Shown here in pieces: positions 1 through 7,291 of a stretch of 20,333 nt of DNA. Under the pieces are notes generated by a model. That model ran no database searches. It was not told where the DNA came from and saw only the letters and a list, made by a program, of their open reading frames with translations. The translations under genes were made by a program, and so were the position numbers. The first letter of the stretch is position 1. Each line of letters begins with the position of its first letter. Source of the DNA: DASPXK01 sp035637315 (lineage in GTDB: Bacteria > Chloroflexota > UBA6077 > JACCZL01); the NCBI GenBank assembly GCA_035637315.1, contig DASPXK010000123.1, positions 1 through 20,333 of the forward strand, in the 5' to 3' direction.

Positions 1-606
1 AATGCGACGGCCAAGGTCCACAACCGCTGGACCCTCACTTGGTTCGACCTGAAGCTCGAGAAGGAGGCCGCCGAGTCGCTGCTGGACAATCCGGTCCGTG
101 CCGCCCTGATCACCCAGCACCAGGACTCGCCGTCGGCCCAGCTGGCGGCTCAGGCGGCCGGCAAGTGGGGCATCGCCTACGACGCCGACATGAACGAGAT
201 CGCCCCCAAAGCGACCCTGACCGCGGCGACCTGGAACTGGGCTGTCCACAACAAGCCGACCGCCGAGGCGGTCTGCACCGGCGCCTGGACCCAGGCCGGC
301 AAGGTGACCATCCCCAGGGAGTACGGCAACTGGATGGGCTCGATGAAGGATGGGGCGGTCGGCGTCGCCCCATTGAATATCGAGGCCCTCGCCAATCACC
401 CCCGCCGCGACCAGGTCCAGAAGCTCTATAACGACGAGCTAGCCGCGTTCAAGTCCGGCCAGAAAAGCTTCGAGACGGTCTTCACCGGCCCGATCAAGGA
501 CAATACCGGCCAACTCAAGGTCCAGGGCAAGCCGGACATCGCCGCGCTCTACGACGACCGCGGCCAGTGGTTCGTCGAGAACGTGGTCGGCTCACCCAAA
601 CCATAG
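1..606 (+). CDS. BMP-family ABC transporter substrate-binding protein (5' partial)
   Basis: The frame is open from base 1 to a TAG at 604-606, giving the last 201 residues of a periplasmic-type binding protein of the BMP (Med/BmpA/PnrA) family. These proteins capture nucleosides or related ligands outside the membrane and hand them to an ABC importer. Visible family marks are the segments ITQHQDSPSAQLAAQ, WGIAYDADMNEIAPKA, LTAATWNWAV and, near residue 110, WMGSMKDGAVGVAPLN; the last is typical of the C-terminal lobe. The signal peptide and N-terminal lobe lie outside the window. The cognate ATPase and two permeases are on the same strand from 2988, but are separated from this gene by two DNA end-joining genes. 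The ligand cannot be read from the sequence; nucleosides are a family-level inference. Confidence 0.88.
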   Translation, partial: NATAKVHNRWTLTWFDLKLEKEAAESLLDNPVRAALITQHQDSPSAQLAAQAAGKWGIAYDADMNEIAPKATLTAATWNWAVHNKPTAEAVCTGAWTQAGKVTIPREYGNWMGSMKDGAVGVAPLNIEALANHPRRDQVQKLYNDELAAFKSGQKSFETVFTGPIKDNTGQLKVQGKPDIAALYDDRGQWFVENVVGSPKP

Positions 607-620
607 AACGACGTCACGGA

Positions 621-695
621 AACCGCGGAGGACGCAGAGGAGCTCAGAGGGGGTCTTTCACTCTTCCTCCGCGAGCAACTGCGCCCTCCGCGGTT
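621..695. repeat. Imperfect inverted repeat (element 1) after the binding-protein gene
   Basis: The left arm starts AACCGCGGAGGACGCAG at 621. The right arm ends CTGCGCCCTCCGCGGTT at 695. The outer 17 bases of the arms match except for one position, and weaker pairing continues inward (GCTC, GAGG blocks). It lies between the stop of the binding-protein gene and the start of the ligase gene, and could act as a transcription terminator or mRNA stabiliser. It is the first of eight palindromic elements in the window. Confidence 0.7.
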
Positions 696-715
696 GAACG
701 CGTAACGGAGGGAAT

Positions 716-1759
716 GTGCATTTAGCTGTCCAACCGCCGATCAGGCCAATGCTCGCGGCGCTCACGCGCGAGATGCCGCAGGGCAGCGGCTGGCTCTATG
801 AGCCGAAGTGGGATGGCTTTCGGGCAATCGTCTTCTGGGATGGAGACGAGATGCTCATCCAGAGCCGCGACCTGAAGCCGCTCAGCCGCTATTTTCCGGA
901 GCTGGACGAGGGTTTACGCCAGGCGCTGGCGCCCGGCCTCGTCGTCGACGGCGAGGTGGTCATAGCGGGGCCAGATGGCCTCGACTGGGATGCCCTCTCG
1001 CTGCGGATCCACCCGGCCGCCTCACGGATCAAGATGCTGGCGGCGCAGACGCCGGCCTCGTTCGTCGCCTTCGACCTGCTGGCCGCGGCGCGCGATGACC
1101 TGATGAACGTGCCATTCTCCGACCGACGCCGGCGTCTGGAAGAGCTGCTCGCGGTCCGCTCGCCGCCGCTCTACCTGACTCCGGCCACCACCGACCATAA
1201 GACGGGCCGGGAGTGGTTCGAGCGCTTCGAGGGTGCTGGGCTCGACGGCGTCATCGCCAAGCGGGTCGACCAGCCGTATCAGCCGGGCGATCGGACGATG
1301 CTCAAGATCAAGCACCAGCGGACTGCTGACTGCGTCGTGGGCGGGTTTCGGTGGAACCGCGTTGAAGAAGGGAAGTCGGTGGGCTCACTGCTCCTGGGGC
1401 TGTACGACGGCGCTGGTGTCCTGCACCACGTCGGCCACACGTCCAGCTTCAATCACGCCCAACGCAGGGAGCTGCTGTCGGTGCTCGAGCCGTATCGTGG
1501 CGAGCCTGGGCCGGCCGGGTTCGGGCGCGGCAGGACGCCCGGCGGCCCAAGCCGATGGAGCCAGGGCAAGGACCTGTCCTGGGAGCCGCTCAGGCCGGAG
1601 CTGGTCTGCGAGGTCACGTTCGACCATCTGCAGGGCGATCGCTTCCGCCATGCCGCGACGTTCGCGCGCTGGCGACCCGACAAACCGCCCTCCGAGTGCA
1701 CCTATGACCAGCTGGTCGCGGCCGTGCCGTTCGAGCTTCAGGAGATCTTCGGTGTCTGA
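716..1759 (+). CDS. ATP-dependent DNA ligase, LigD ligase-domain type
   Basis: This is a 347-residue ATP-dependent ligase that seals DNA nicks through a lysyl-AMP intermediate, of the kind fused in LigD or standing alone in bacterial end-joining systems. Nucleotidyltransferase motifs run in order: motif I YEPKWDGFR with adenylated Lys31, the SRDLKPLSRYFPEL segment, motif III VVDGE (Glu80), motif IIIa SFVAFDLL (residues 115-122), motif IV LDGVIAK (176-182) and motif V LKIKH (196-200). An OB-fold C-terminal domain follows and ends with the ARWRPDKPPSECTYDQL type of tail. The start is GTG at 716 with GGAGGG at 707-712, rather close; the in-frame ATG at 749 is an alternative. The 3' end overlaps the convergent polymerase gene by 22 bp. 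No nuclease or Ku domain is present. Confidence 0.9.
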   Translation: MHLAVQPPIRPMLAALTREMPQGSGWLYEPKWDGFRAIVFWDGDEMLIQSRDLKPLSRYFPELDEGLRQALAPGLVVDGEVVIAGPDGLDWDALSLRIHPAASRIKMLAAQTPASFVAFDLLAAARDDLMNVPFSDRRRRLEELLAVRSPPLYLTPATTDHKTGREWFERFEGAGLDGVIAKRVDQPYQPGDRTMLKIKHQRTADCVVGGFRWNRVEEGKSVGSLLLGLYDGAGVLHHVGHTSSFNHAQRRELLSVLEPYRGEPGPAGFGRGRTPGGPSRWSQGKDLSWEPLRPELVCEVTFDHLQGDRFRHAATFARWRPDKPPSECTYDQLVAAVPFELQEIFGV

Positions 1760-2754
1760 CGCCGCTTGCTAGGCTGAACGCGAGCGGGCTCGCCGGCCAT
1801 TTTTGGAAAATGCGGTGGCCAGGGCGCGTCGCCCAGTCCGCCGGCCTCGTCACGCGCGGACAGATCGAGCAGCCCCTCGAGGCTGCCTGCGTGCTCGTCG
1901 ATCGCGGCCGCGGGATCGCCCATTCTGGCGAACCGCGGCGGCACGGTGTCGATGGTGAAGGCGGCCGGATCGACCTCAGCCACCTCCTCCCACAGCAGCG
2001 GGCAGGAGACGCGCGCGTCCCTGGTCGGCCTGACCGAGTAGGCGGAGGCGACGGTACGGTCACGCGCGTTCTGGTTGTAGTCGATGAAGACGCCGTGCCG
2101 CTCCTCCTTCCACCAGGCTGAGGTCGCCAGGTCTGGCCTCCTCCGTTCGACCTCGCGGGCCAGGGCCAGAGCGGCACGGCGGACTTGCGTGAACGACCAG
2201 TTCGGCTGGATCCGCACGTTGACGTGGATGCCGCGCGAGCCGGACGTCTTCGGAAAGCCCACCAGGCCCTGTTCGTCCAGCACCTTATGCGCCTCCAACG
2301 CTACCTGCCGCACATCCGCCCAGGAGGCTTGTGGAGTCGGATCGAGGTCGATCCGCAGCTCGTCGGGGTGGTCGACGTCGTCGGTCCGGACAGGCCAGGG
2401 GTTCAGGTCGATGCAGCCGAGATTGATGACCCAGGCCAGGTCAGCGGCGTCGATACACACGACCTCCTGAGCGCTGCGGCCGCTGGGAAACCGAATCAGG
2501 CAGGTTCGCACCCAGGGCGGCCGTTCGGCCGGGGCCCGCTTTTGGAAGAACGGCTCCTCTTCGGCGCCGTTCGGGAATCGCTTCAGGACCATGGGGCGGT
2601 TGCGGACGCCGCGCAGGGCGCCCTCGGCCACGCTGAGATAGTACTGGACCAGGTCGAGCTTGGTCTTGCGGATGTGCGGGAAGAACACCTTGTCAGGATT
2701 GGTGACCTTGACCTCGCGGCCGGCAACCTCCAGGGTCATGGAGGGTGTGGGCAT
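1738..2754 (-). CDS. LigD-type polymerase/primase domain protein (non-homologous end joining)
   Basis: This 338-residue stand-alone version of the LigD polymerase domain belongs to the archaeo-eukaryotic primase superfamily. It fills gaps and adds (ribo)nucleotides at broken DNA ends. Catalytic signatures are visible: the metal-binding pair in DELRIDLDP (Asp136 and Asp138), the GFPKTSGSRGIHVNV strand with His177, the third acidic residue in VFIDYNQNARDRT (Asp225), and the family block ASAYSVRPTRDARVS. The frame stays open to 2922, but the upstream residues are encoded by a palindromic repeat. The ATG at 2754 is preferred because AGAGGTGG lies just upstream, and the protein then begins with the usual VAGREVKVTNPDKVFFP. 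It converges on the ligase gene with overlapping ends. Together they make a split LigD; the partner Ku is not in the window. Confidence 0.9.
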   Translation of the reverse strand: MPTPSMTLEVAGREVKVTNPDKVFFPHIRKTKLDLVQYYLSVAEGALRGVRNRPMVLKRFPNGAEEEPFFQKRAPAERPPWVRTCLIRFPSGRSAQEVVCIDAADLAWVINLGCIDLNPWPVRTDDVDHPDELRIDLDPTPQASWADVRQVALEAHKVLDEQGLVGFPKTSGSRGIHVNVRIQPNWSFTQVRRAALALAREVERRRPDLATSAWWKEERHGVFIDYNQNARDRTVASAYSVRPTRDARVSCPLLWEEVAEVDPAAFTIDTVPPRFARMGDPAAAIDEHAGSLEGLLDLSARDEAGGLGDAPWPPHFPKMAGEPARVQPSKRRQTPKIS

Positions 2755-2788
2755 CTTCCACCTCTTGCCACAGGGGTTGCGAACAGAC

Positions 2789-2794
2789 AGTGTA
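2789..2794 (-). promoter_or_regulatory. Possible -10 box for the LigD-type polymerase gene
   Basis: On the minus strand TACACT lies 35 bases upstream of the chosen ATG at 2754, a position fitting a sigma-70-like -10 box with a short leader. No well-spaced -35 hexamer was found; a TTCACA further upstream leaves a 21-base spacer. This is weak, pattern-only evidence. Confidence 0.25.
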
Positions 2795-2852
2795 GCCTGG
2801 CGGCGGGCTATAAGTTGTGAATTCCAATAGCCAACCGTCATCGTGAATCCGA

Positions 2853-2940
2853 TTGTCATCCTGAACGAAGTGAAGGATCCGTGCCCGGAACAAGTGCGCT
2901 GCGCGGGCCGTGGATCCTTCACTGACGTTCAGGATGACAA
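2853..2940. repeat. Long near-perfect inverted repeat (element 2) upstream of the ABC ATPase
   Basis: Arms of 28 bp (2853-2880) and 29 bp (2912-2940) are nearly exact reverse complements, with a small difference near the middle (GAACGAAGTG against GAACGTCAGTG). The spacer is 31 bp. The arm begins TTGTCATCCTGAACG and ends GTGAAGGATCC. It lies between the divergently transcribed polymerase gene and the ABC ATPase gene, and produces spurious N-terminal extensions of both open frames. From memory, similar TCATCCTGA...GAAGGATCC palindromes are scattered in many bacterial genomes. Confidence 0.85.
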
Positions 2941-2987
2941 ATAGTCCGGCTTCGCTACTGAACTGGAGCCTCACACCCGGCATTACG

Positions 2988-4502
2988 ATGCCCTCCGTCT
3001 CACTCCGACATGTCAGTAAGCGGTTCGGCCCGGTCGTCGCGATCGACGACGCGTCGGTGGCCGTTGCGCAGGGTCAGGTCCACGCGCTGCTGGGCGAGAA
3101 TGGGGCGGGCAAGACCAGCCTGATGAACGTGCTGGCCGGCGTCTACCGCGCCGACGAGGGCGAGGTCTCACTAGACGGGCAAGTCGTCCAGATCCGGTCG
3201 CCGAGCGACGCCAAACGGCTCGGGATTGGGATGGTCCACCAGGAGCAGCGCCTGGTCACCCGCTTCACCGCTCCGCAGAATGTGGCGCTGGGGCACCGCG
3301 AGCCGCGATTCCTGACCCTCCAGCGCTACTTTCGTCGGCTGGCCGCGTGGCTCTCCGAGCGCTATCGACTGGCGATAGATCCCGACAGCCCGATCTGGAC
3401 GCTCCCGATCGGCCGCCGCCAGAGGGTCGAGCTCGTCAAACTGCTCCACCATGGGGCCACGATCATCATCCTGGACGAGCCGACGGCCAACCTGGCGCCA
3501 ACCGAGGTCGACACGTTCTTCCACGCCATTCGCCGCCTCGCCGCGGAGGGCCGAACAGTGGTCCTGATCACACACAAGCTGGACGAGGTGATGCGCTACG
3601 CCGACTGTGTCACGGTCATGCGGGCTGGCCGAGTCGTGTCCACTTTCGGCGCCGCAGAGATCAGCCGCCAGGAGCTGGTTCGTCTCATGATGGGCGAGCT
3701 CGCCGGCGGCGCCGTCTCGGCAGCGCCAGGGTCCGGCGGGGCCGAGCGGGCCGTCCTGGAGGTGAGCGGCCTGACGCTTGGCGACCTGCACGTTGCCGAC
3801 TGCCTGGCCGGGGTCGATCTGTCGGTCAAAGGCGGCGAGGCGGTGGCCATCGCCGGGGTCTCCGGCAACGGCCAGACCCACCTGGCTGAGGCGATCACCG
3901 GCCACCTCGCCGGCTACTCCGGTCGGATCACGGTCGACGGCCACGACGTCGCCTCCCTGTCGGCCCGCCGGGTCGCTCGTCTTGGGGTGGCCTACGTGCC
4001 CGAAAATCGAAGGGAGGTTGGTCTCGTCCTGTCCCAGAGCGTGGCCCTCAACCTGGCCCTTCGGCGCTACGCTCAGCCGCCCTTCAGCCGTCGCGGGTGG
4101 GTCGACCACGGCGCGATCCGGGCCAGTGCTGAGCGGCTGATTCGGGAGTACCGAATCCAGACCCCGTCACCCGATACTCCCGTCGGCCATCTGTCCGGTG
4201 GCAGTCAGCAGCGGGTGATCGTGGCCCGCGAGCTGGACGGCCAGCCCAAACTGATCGTGGCGGACAACTTTACGCGGGGCCTGGACCCGCCCTCTACGCT
4301 CCAGTTCCAACAGGCATTGTTCGCCCATCGCGACCGCGGCGCGGCGGTCGTGTGGATAACCGGTGAGGTGGGGGATGCGCTGCTGTGCGATCGGATCGCC
4401 GTCATGCGCCGTGGCAGGATCGTGACGGTCCTGGGCCGGGCCGAGGCCGACCCGGAACGGATCGGCCTGCTCATGAGCGGCGAGACGAGGAACGAGGAAT
4501 GA
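2988..4502 (+). CDS. ABC transporter ATP-binding protein, double-domain (BMP/simple-sugar type)
   Basis: This 504-residue protein carries two ABC domains, as in RbsA/MglA and the NupO/BmpB-type ATPases of nucleoside importers. It powers uptake on the cytoplasmic face. Domain 1 has Walker A GENGAGKTS, Q-loop VHQEQ, a signature region LPIGRRQRVELVK, Walker B IIILDEPTANL and the H-loop ITHKLDEV. Domain 2 has the family's degenerate Walker A (GVSGNGQTHLAEA, no Lys), signature LSGGSQQRV and RGLD, and lacks a normal Walker B Glu (VADNFTRGLD). The start at 2988 (MPSVSLRHVSKRFG) is chosen because the longer frame from 2910 begins in a palindrome. The stop codon and last residues (RNEE) come from the next palindrome. 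The TGA is three bases before the permease ATG, which suggests translational coupling. Confidence 0.92.
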   Translation: MPSVSLRHVSKRFGPVVAIDDASVAVAQGQVHALLGENGAGKTSLMNVLAGVYRADEGEVSLDGQVVQIRSPSDAKRLGIGMVHQEQRLVTRFTAPQNVALGHREPRFLTLQRYFRRLAAWLSERYRLAIDPDSPIWTLPIGRRQRVELVKLLHHGATIIILDEPTANLAPTEVDTFFHAIRRLAAEGRTVVLITHKLDEVMRYADCVTVMRAGRVVSTFGAAEISRQELVRLMMGELAGGAVSAAPGSGGAERAVLEVSGLTLGDLHVADCLAGVDLSVKGGEAVAIAGVSGNGQTHLAEAITGHLAGYSGRITVDGHDVASLSARRVARLGVAYVPENRREVGLVLSQSVALNLALRRYAQPPFSRRGWVDHGAIRASAERLIREYRIQTPSPDTPVGHLSGGSQQRVIVARELDGQPKLIVADNFTRGLDPPSTLQFQQALFAHRDRGAAVVWITGEVGDALLCDRIAVMRRGRIVTVLGRAEADPERIGLLMSGETRNEE

Positions 4503-4557
4503 GCAATGAGGAATGAGGCCACTCCTCTCATTCCTCATTCCTCACCCCTCATTCCTC
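4487..4557. repeat. Inverted repeat (element 3) spanning the ATPase stop and permease start
   Basis: Two 31-bp arms (4487-4517 and 4527-4557) pair with only a few mismatches around a 9-base centre. They are built from short GAGGAATGAG units and their complement CTCATTCCTC. The element includes the ATPase stop (4500-4502), the ATG of the first permease (4506-4508), a GAGGAA that can serve as its ribosome binding site, and the first 17 or so permease codons. Confidence 0.85.
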
Positions 4558-5639
4558 ACGGGTTGGTCTGGTTCGGCGTCCTGGTCGGCGCACTCGTGGT
4601 CTTCGGTGCTTTCGTGGTCTCGCTGGGGCAGGACCCGCTGGCGGCCATGCTCGCCATCGCCGGCGGGGCGTTCGGCACGGCTCAGGGACTGAATCGGACC
4701 GTCGCGCGGGCGACGCCCTTGCTCTTGCTGAGCGCGGGCTTGCTGGTGGCCTTTCGGGCCAGGTTCTGGAACATCGGCTTGAACGGGGCGATGTTCATGG
4801 GCGCCGTCACCGCGTCCGGGATCGGCCTGTACCACCCGGACGGGCCGGGCTGGCTGATACTGCCGCTCATGCTCGTGGGCGCCGTGCTGGTGGGTGCGCT
4901 CTGGGCGCTGGTGCCCGGGGTGCTTCGGGTGGCCTTCGGTGCGCCGGAGATCATCGTCAGCCTGATGCTCAATTACGTCGCCGCCCGAATCACCGACTTC
5001 CTCAGTATCAGCTACTGGAAGGACCCTGGCGGGCGCGGCTTTCCTGGCACGGCGCTGCTGGCTCAGGACTTCTGGCTGCCTCGGCTGGGCGAGACCAACG
5101 TCCACCTGGGCCTGCTGTTCGGCTCGCTGGCGATGCTCGGGGTCGCGGTATTGCTCGGGCGGACCGTCTGGGGGCTGGAGATATCCTTCGTTGGCCAGAG
5201 CCTGGGGACCGCTCGTCACCTGGGAGTGAATGTGTCGCGGACGATCCTGATGGTGGCGGCGATCAGCGGCGGCCTGGCTGGCCTGGCCGGCGCCAGCGAG
5301 GTGGCCGGCTTGAACCATCGCCTGGAGTCGGGAATCACGCAGGACCTGGGCTACACGGCCATCCTGGTCGCCTCGCTGGGCCTGCTGAGGCCGGCCGGCG
5401 CCGCCCTCTGCAGCTTCCTGGTGGCCGGCTTGCTGGTCGGGGGCGATCAGCTCCAGATCCGCTTCGGGCTACCGTCCGCCCTGTCAGGCGTGATGCTCTG
5501 GGCGCTGCTGTACGGCCTGATCAACGCCCAGGCGCTGAGCCGGGGGCAAGGGGGAAGGGGGAAGGGGTCAAGTGTGGAGCATCCCCTTCCCCTATCCCCC
5601 TTCCCCTTGCCCCCGCCGCGGAGCGGCCATGGACCCTGA
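4506..5639 (+). CDS. ABC transporter permease (BMP/nucleoside type), first subunit
   Basis: This is a 377-residue integral membrane permease of the BPD_transp_2 fold, as in NupP/YufP and RbsC relatives. Hydrophobic helices run from about residue 19 to 345, with family segments ARFWNIGLNGAMFMGAV, GAPEIIVSLMLNYVA, VGQSLGTARHLGVNVSRT and SGGLAGLAGASEV. It forms the channel with the second permease. Its first residues (MRNEATPLIPHSSPLIP) are read from palindromic element 3, and its last 30 or so (from SRGQGGRGKG on, rich in Pro) from element 4, so both ends look remodelled. The native product probably began near GLVWFGVLVG and ended near LINAQALS. It overlaps the next permease gene by 11 bp. Confidence 0.92.
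   Translation: MRNEATPLIPHSSPLIPHGLVWFGVLVGALVVFGAFVVSLGQDPLAAMLAIAGGAFGTAQGLNRTVARATPLLLLSAGLLVAFRARFWNIGLNGAMFMGAVTASGIGLYHPDGPGWLILPLMLVGAVLVGALWALVPGVLRVAFGAPEIIVSLMLNYVAARITDFLSISYWKDPGGRGFPGTALLAQDFWLPRLGETNVHLGLLFGSLAMLGVAVLLGRTVWGLEISFVGQSLGTARHLGVNVSRTILMVAAISGGLAGLAGASEVAGLNHRLESGITQDLGYTAILVASLGLLRPAGAALCSFLVAGLLVGGDQLQIRFGLPSALSGVMLWALLYGLINAQALSRGQGGRGKGSSVEHPLPLSPFPLPPPRSGHGP
5542..5614. repeat. G/C-tract inverted repeat (element 4) in the 3' end of the first permease gene
   Basis: The left arm (5542-5567) is GGGGGCAAG followed by repeated GGGGGAA units. The right arm (5583-5614) is the complement with one extra CCCCTA unit and ends CCTTGCCCCC. Its reading frame stays open and supplies the permease C-terminal tail. 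The next gene's GGAG (5620-5623) and ATG (5629) lie just outside the right arm. Confidence 0.82.
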
Positions 5640-6570
5640 CGCTCTCGTGGCCTTCCTGGCGGTGCTGGTGCGATCCGGAGCGGTCCTGCTGCCGGCCACC
5701 CTGGGAGCGATCGTCACCGAGAAATCAGGCGCGACCAATCTTGGGGTCGAGGGGGTGATGGTGTTCGGCGCGATGGTCGGCTACGCCGTCGCCTTCCAGA
5801 GTGGCGATCCCGTCTGGGGGCTTGCCGCCAGCGCGCTGGTCGGCGGGGCGCTGTGCCTGACCCACGCAGTGCCGCTGGTCAAGGTCCGCGTCACCCAGGA
5901 GCAGCAGTTCGTGCTGGGCCTGATCCTGGTGTTCCTGGGCGATGCCCTGAGCCGGCTGTACGGCAGGCCGTACGTCAACCAGCGCGCGGCCGCGATCGAC
6001 GAGCGGCTAGTCGTGCCGCTCCTGGGTGGGATCCCGTACCTGGGCGAGGCGCTGTTTCAGCAGCGCTCGTTCATCTATCTCTGCTACTTGCTGGCGGTTG
6101 TCACCTGGCTGGTACTGTACAAAACCCGCCTTGGCCTGCATCTGCGCGCCGTCGGCGAGGACCCGGCCGCGGCCGACTCGATGGGCATTTCGGTCGACCG
6201 CTACCGCTTTGGTGCGATCGTGGTGGGTGGGATGCTGATGGGCCTGGCCGGCGGTGTGCTGTCGCTGTCGGTCATCGGGGCCTGGACCGAAGGCCTGACC
6301 GGCGGGCGGGGCTGGATCGCGCTGGGGTTGGTGACCTTCGCCAACTGGCACCCGCTCTGGGCGATCGCGGGGACGCTGCTGTTCGGTGGCTTCGAAGCGG
6401 CCCAATTCCGCCTGCCCGCCCCCTTCCCTGGCGCCCAGTACCTGCTCGGCGTTTTCCCTTACCTGGCGCCGATCATCACCCTGCCGTTGATCGCCAGCCG
6501 GCTCAACCTCCGCCAGAGCGGCGCCCCGGCCGGCCTCGGCCTCCCCTTCCATCGCGAGCAGCGCGGGTGA
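5629..6570 (+). CDS. ABC transporter permease (BMP/nucleoside type), second subunit
   Basis: This 313-residue membrane permease pairs with the preceding one (NupQ/YufQ-like). Family marks are LLPATLGAIVTEKSGATNLGVEG near the N-terminus, TQEQQFVLGLILVFLGDALS, TRLGLHLRAVGEDPAAADSMGISV (residues about 166-190) and the GGRGWIALGLVTFANWHP block before the last helices. The ATG at 5629 is preferred over the upstream start at 5572, because the extra residues are encoded by palindromic element 4 and GGAG sits five bases before the ATG. It overlaps the first permease's stop codon by 11 bp, so translation is probably coupled. It ends 19 bp before the convergent toxin gene. Confidence 0.93.
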   Translation: MDPDALVAFLAVLVRSGAVLLPATLGAIVTEKSGATNLGVEGVMVFGAMVGYAVAFQSGDPVWGLAASALVGGALCLTHAVPLVKVRVTQEQQFVLGLILVFLGDALSRLYGRPYVNQRAAAIDERLVVPLLGGIPYLGEALFQQRSFIYLCYLLAVVTWLVLYKTRLGLHLRAVGEDPAAADSMGISVDRYRFGAIVVGGMLMGLAGGVLSLSVIGAWTEGLTGGRGWIALGLVTFANWHPLWAIAGTLLFGGFEAAQFRLPAPFPGAQYLLGVFPYLAPIITLPLIASRLNLRQSGAPAGLGLPFHREQRG

Positions 6571-6589
6571 AAGCGTCTCAGGAAACGAG

Positions 6590-6844
6590 CTAATAGACCT
6601 CGTCGTGAGTCCCGATAGCGAGGAGATACGCCGTGCCGCCCTCGATGACGCAGACCACCCGCAGGTCATGCATTGCCGAGAACGACCACTTCCCAGCCAG
6701 CTCACCCGAAAGTTTGTGGGTCCGGAGCAGCGGGTCGAACGGATCGGCCCTAAATCGGCCCAACGCTCGAGCAAGCGCCGCGCGCTGCAGACGGGTGAGC
6801 TTCTTTCGCCGTCGGCGAAACGCCGAAGTTGGAACGAGCCTCAC
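6590..6844 (-). CDS. RelE/YafQ-like toxin of a type II toxin-antitoxin pair
   Basis: This 84-residue basic protein resembles the RelE/ParE superfamily and especially YafQ-like mRNA endonucleases, which cut mRNA on the ribosome. Visible features are a basic N-terminal helix (FRRRRKKLTRLQRAALARAL), the DPFDPLLRTHKLSGELAG block, a core strand SFSAMHDLRVVCVIEG and the typical ending AIGTHDEVY with the C-terminal His and Tyr. It starts with GTG at 6844, overlapping the antitoxin stop in a four-base GTGA junction, so translation is coupled to the antitoxin. Toxin activity is inferred from the family and context. Confidence 0.87.
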   Translation of the reverse strand: MRLVPTSAFRRRRKKLTRLQRAALARALGRFRADPFDPLLRTHKLSGELAGKWSFSAMHDLRVVCVIEGGTAYLLAIGTHDEVY

Positions 6845-7161
6845 ACTGATAGCCGGGAGTGATCTCCAGCATCGGTGGTTTCCTCCAAGTCCAAGTCCCG
6901 CATCATCTCGTCGATATCGTCGTACGCCTTAAGACCGCCGCGCCGCACTTCCTGTTCGGCTTCGGCGACGTCGCGCAGTAGTTCGGCGCGCCTGAGCTGC
7001 CTCAACTCGGCTTGAAGCTCCTCGTAGTGGGCGGCGCCCAGGATGTACGCCGCCGGTTTTGAGCGCTGCACGATCAGCACGACGTCGCCACCCGGTCTCT
7101 GCGCCTGCTGCACCACCCGAGTGGCATCCTGACGCAGTTCGGTGATACTCACGATCTTCAT
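6841..7161 (-). CDS. Phd/YefM-family antitoxin
   Basis: This is a 106-residue antitoxin. The N-terminal 50 residues match the Phd/YefM DNA-binding dimer fold: MKIVSITELRQDATRVVQQ, then VVLIVQRSKPAAYILGAAHYEEL. The long charged C-terminal helix and acidic tail (DDIDEMMRDLDLEE) would bind and block the basic toxin. GGAGGTG lies eight bases before the ATG. It is the first gene of the pair, the usual order for this family. Such antitoxins generally repress their own promoter, and a short palindrome upstream (7222-7231) is a candidate site. Confidence 0.87.
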   Translation of the reverse strand: MKIVSITELRQDATRVVQQAQRPGGDVVLIVQRSKPAAYILGAAHYEELQAELRQLRRAELLRDVAEAEQEVRRGGLKAYDDIDEMMRDLDLEETTDAGDHSRLSV

Positions 7162-7221
7162 TCAAGGCACCTCCGCGAAGCCCGAACGAACGGCTGAGGC
7201 TACGCCGACCGTTGGCCCGCA

Positions 7222-7231
7222 ATGCTAGCAT
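7222..7231 (-). promoter_or_regulatory. Candidate operator/-10 region of the toxin-antitoxin promoter
   Basis: ATGCTAGCAT is a perfect 10-bp palindrome about 60 bases upstream of the antitoxin ATG. On the minus strand it overlaps TATGCT, which could be the -10 box. This layout fits autorepression by a Phd/YefM dimer, but no -35 box with good spacing was seen. Pattern-based inference only. Confidence 0.35.
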
Positions 7232-7291
7232 AGACCTGGCACGTTGGCAATAGGCTCGTAGTATGCGTCAACAATAGTAGCAGTGGTCTTG

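Noticed and set aside
2755..2922. Longer start of the polymerase gene at 2922
   Set aside because: The extra residues are read from the inverted repeat, and a strong ribosome site with family-like N-terminus fits 2754.
2910..2987. Longer start of the ABC ATPase at 2910
   Set aside because: The extension is encoded by the right arm of element 2; the family begins at MPSVSLRHVSKRFG.
3400..3450. Unusual first-domain ABC signature (LPIGRRQ instead of LSGGQ)
   Set aside because: LPxG-type signatures are usual in the first domain of this ATPase subfamily, so it is not a defect.
3171..4109. 312-residue minus-strand frame opposite the ABC ATPase
   Set aside because: Antisense of a clear ABC ATPase, with no motifs of its own.
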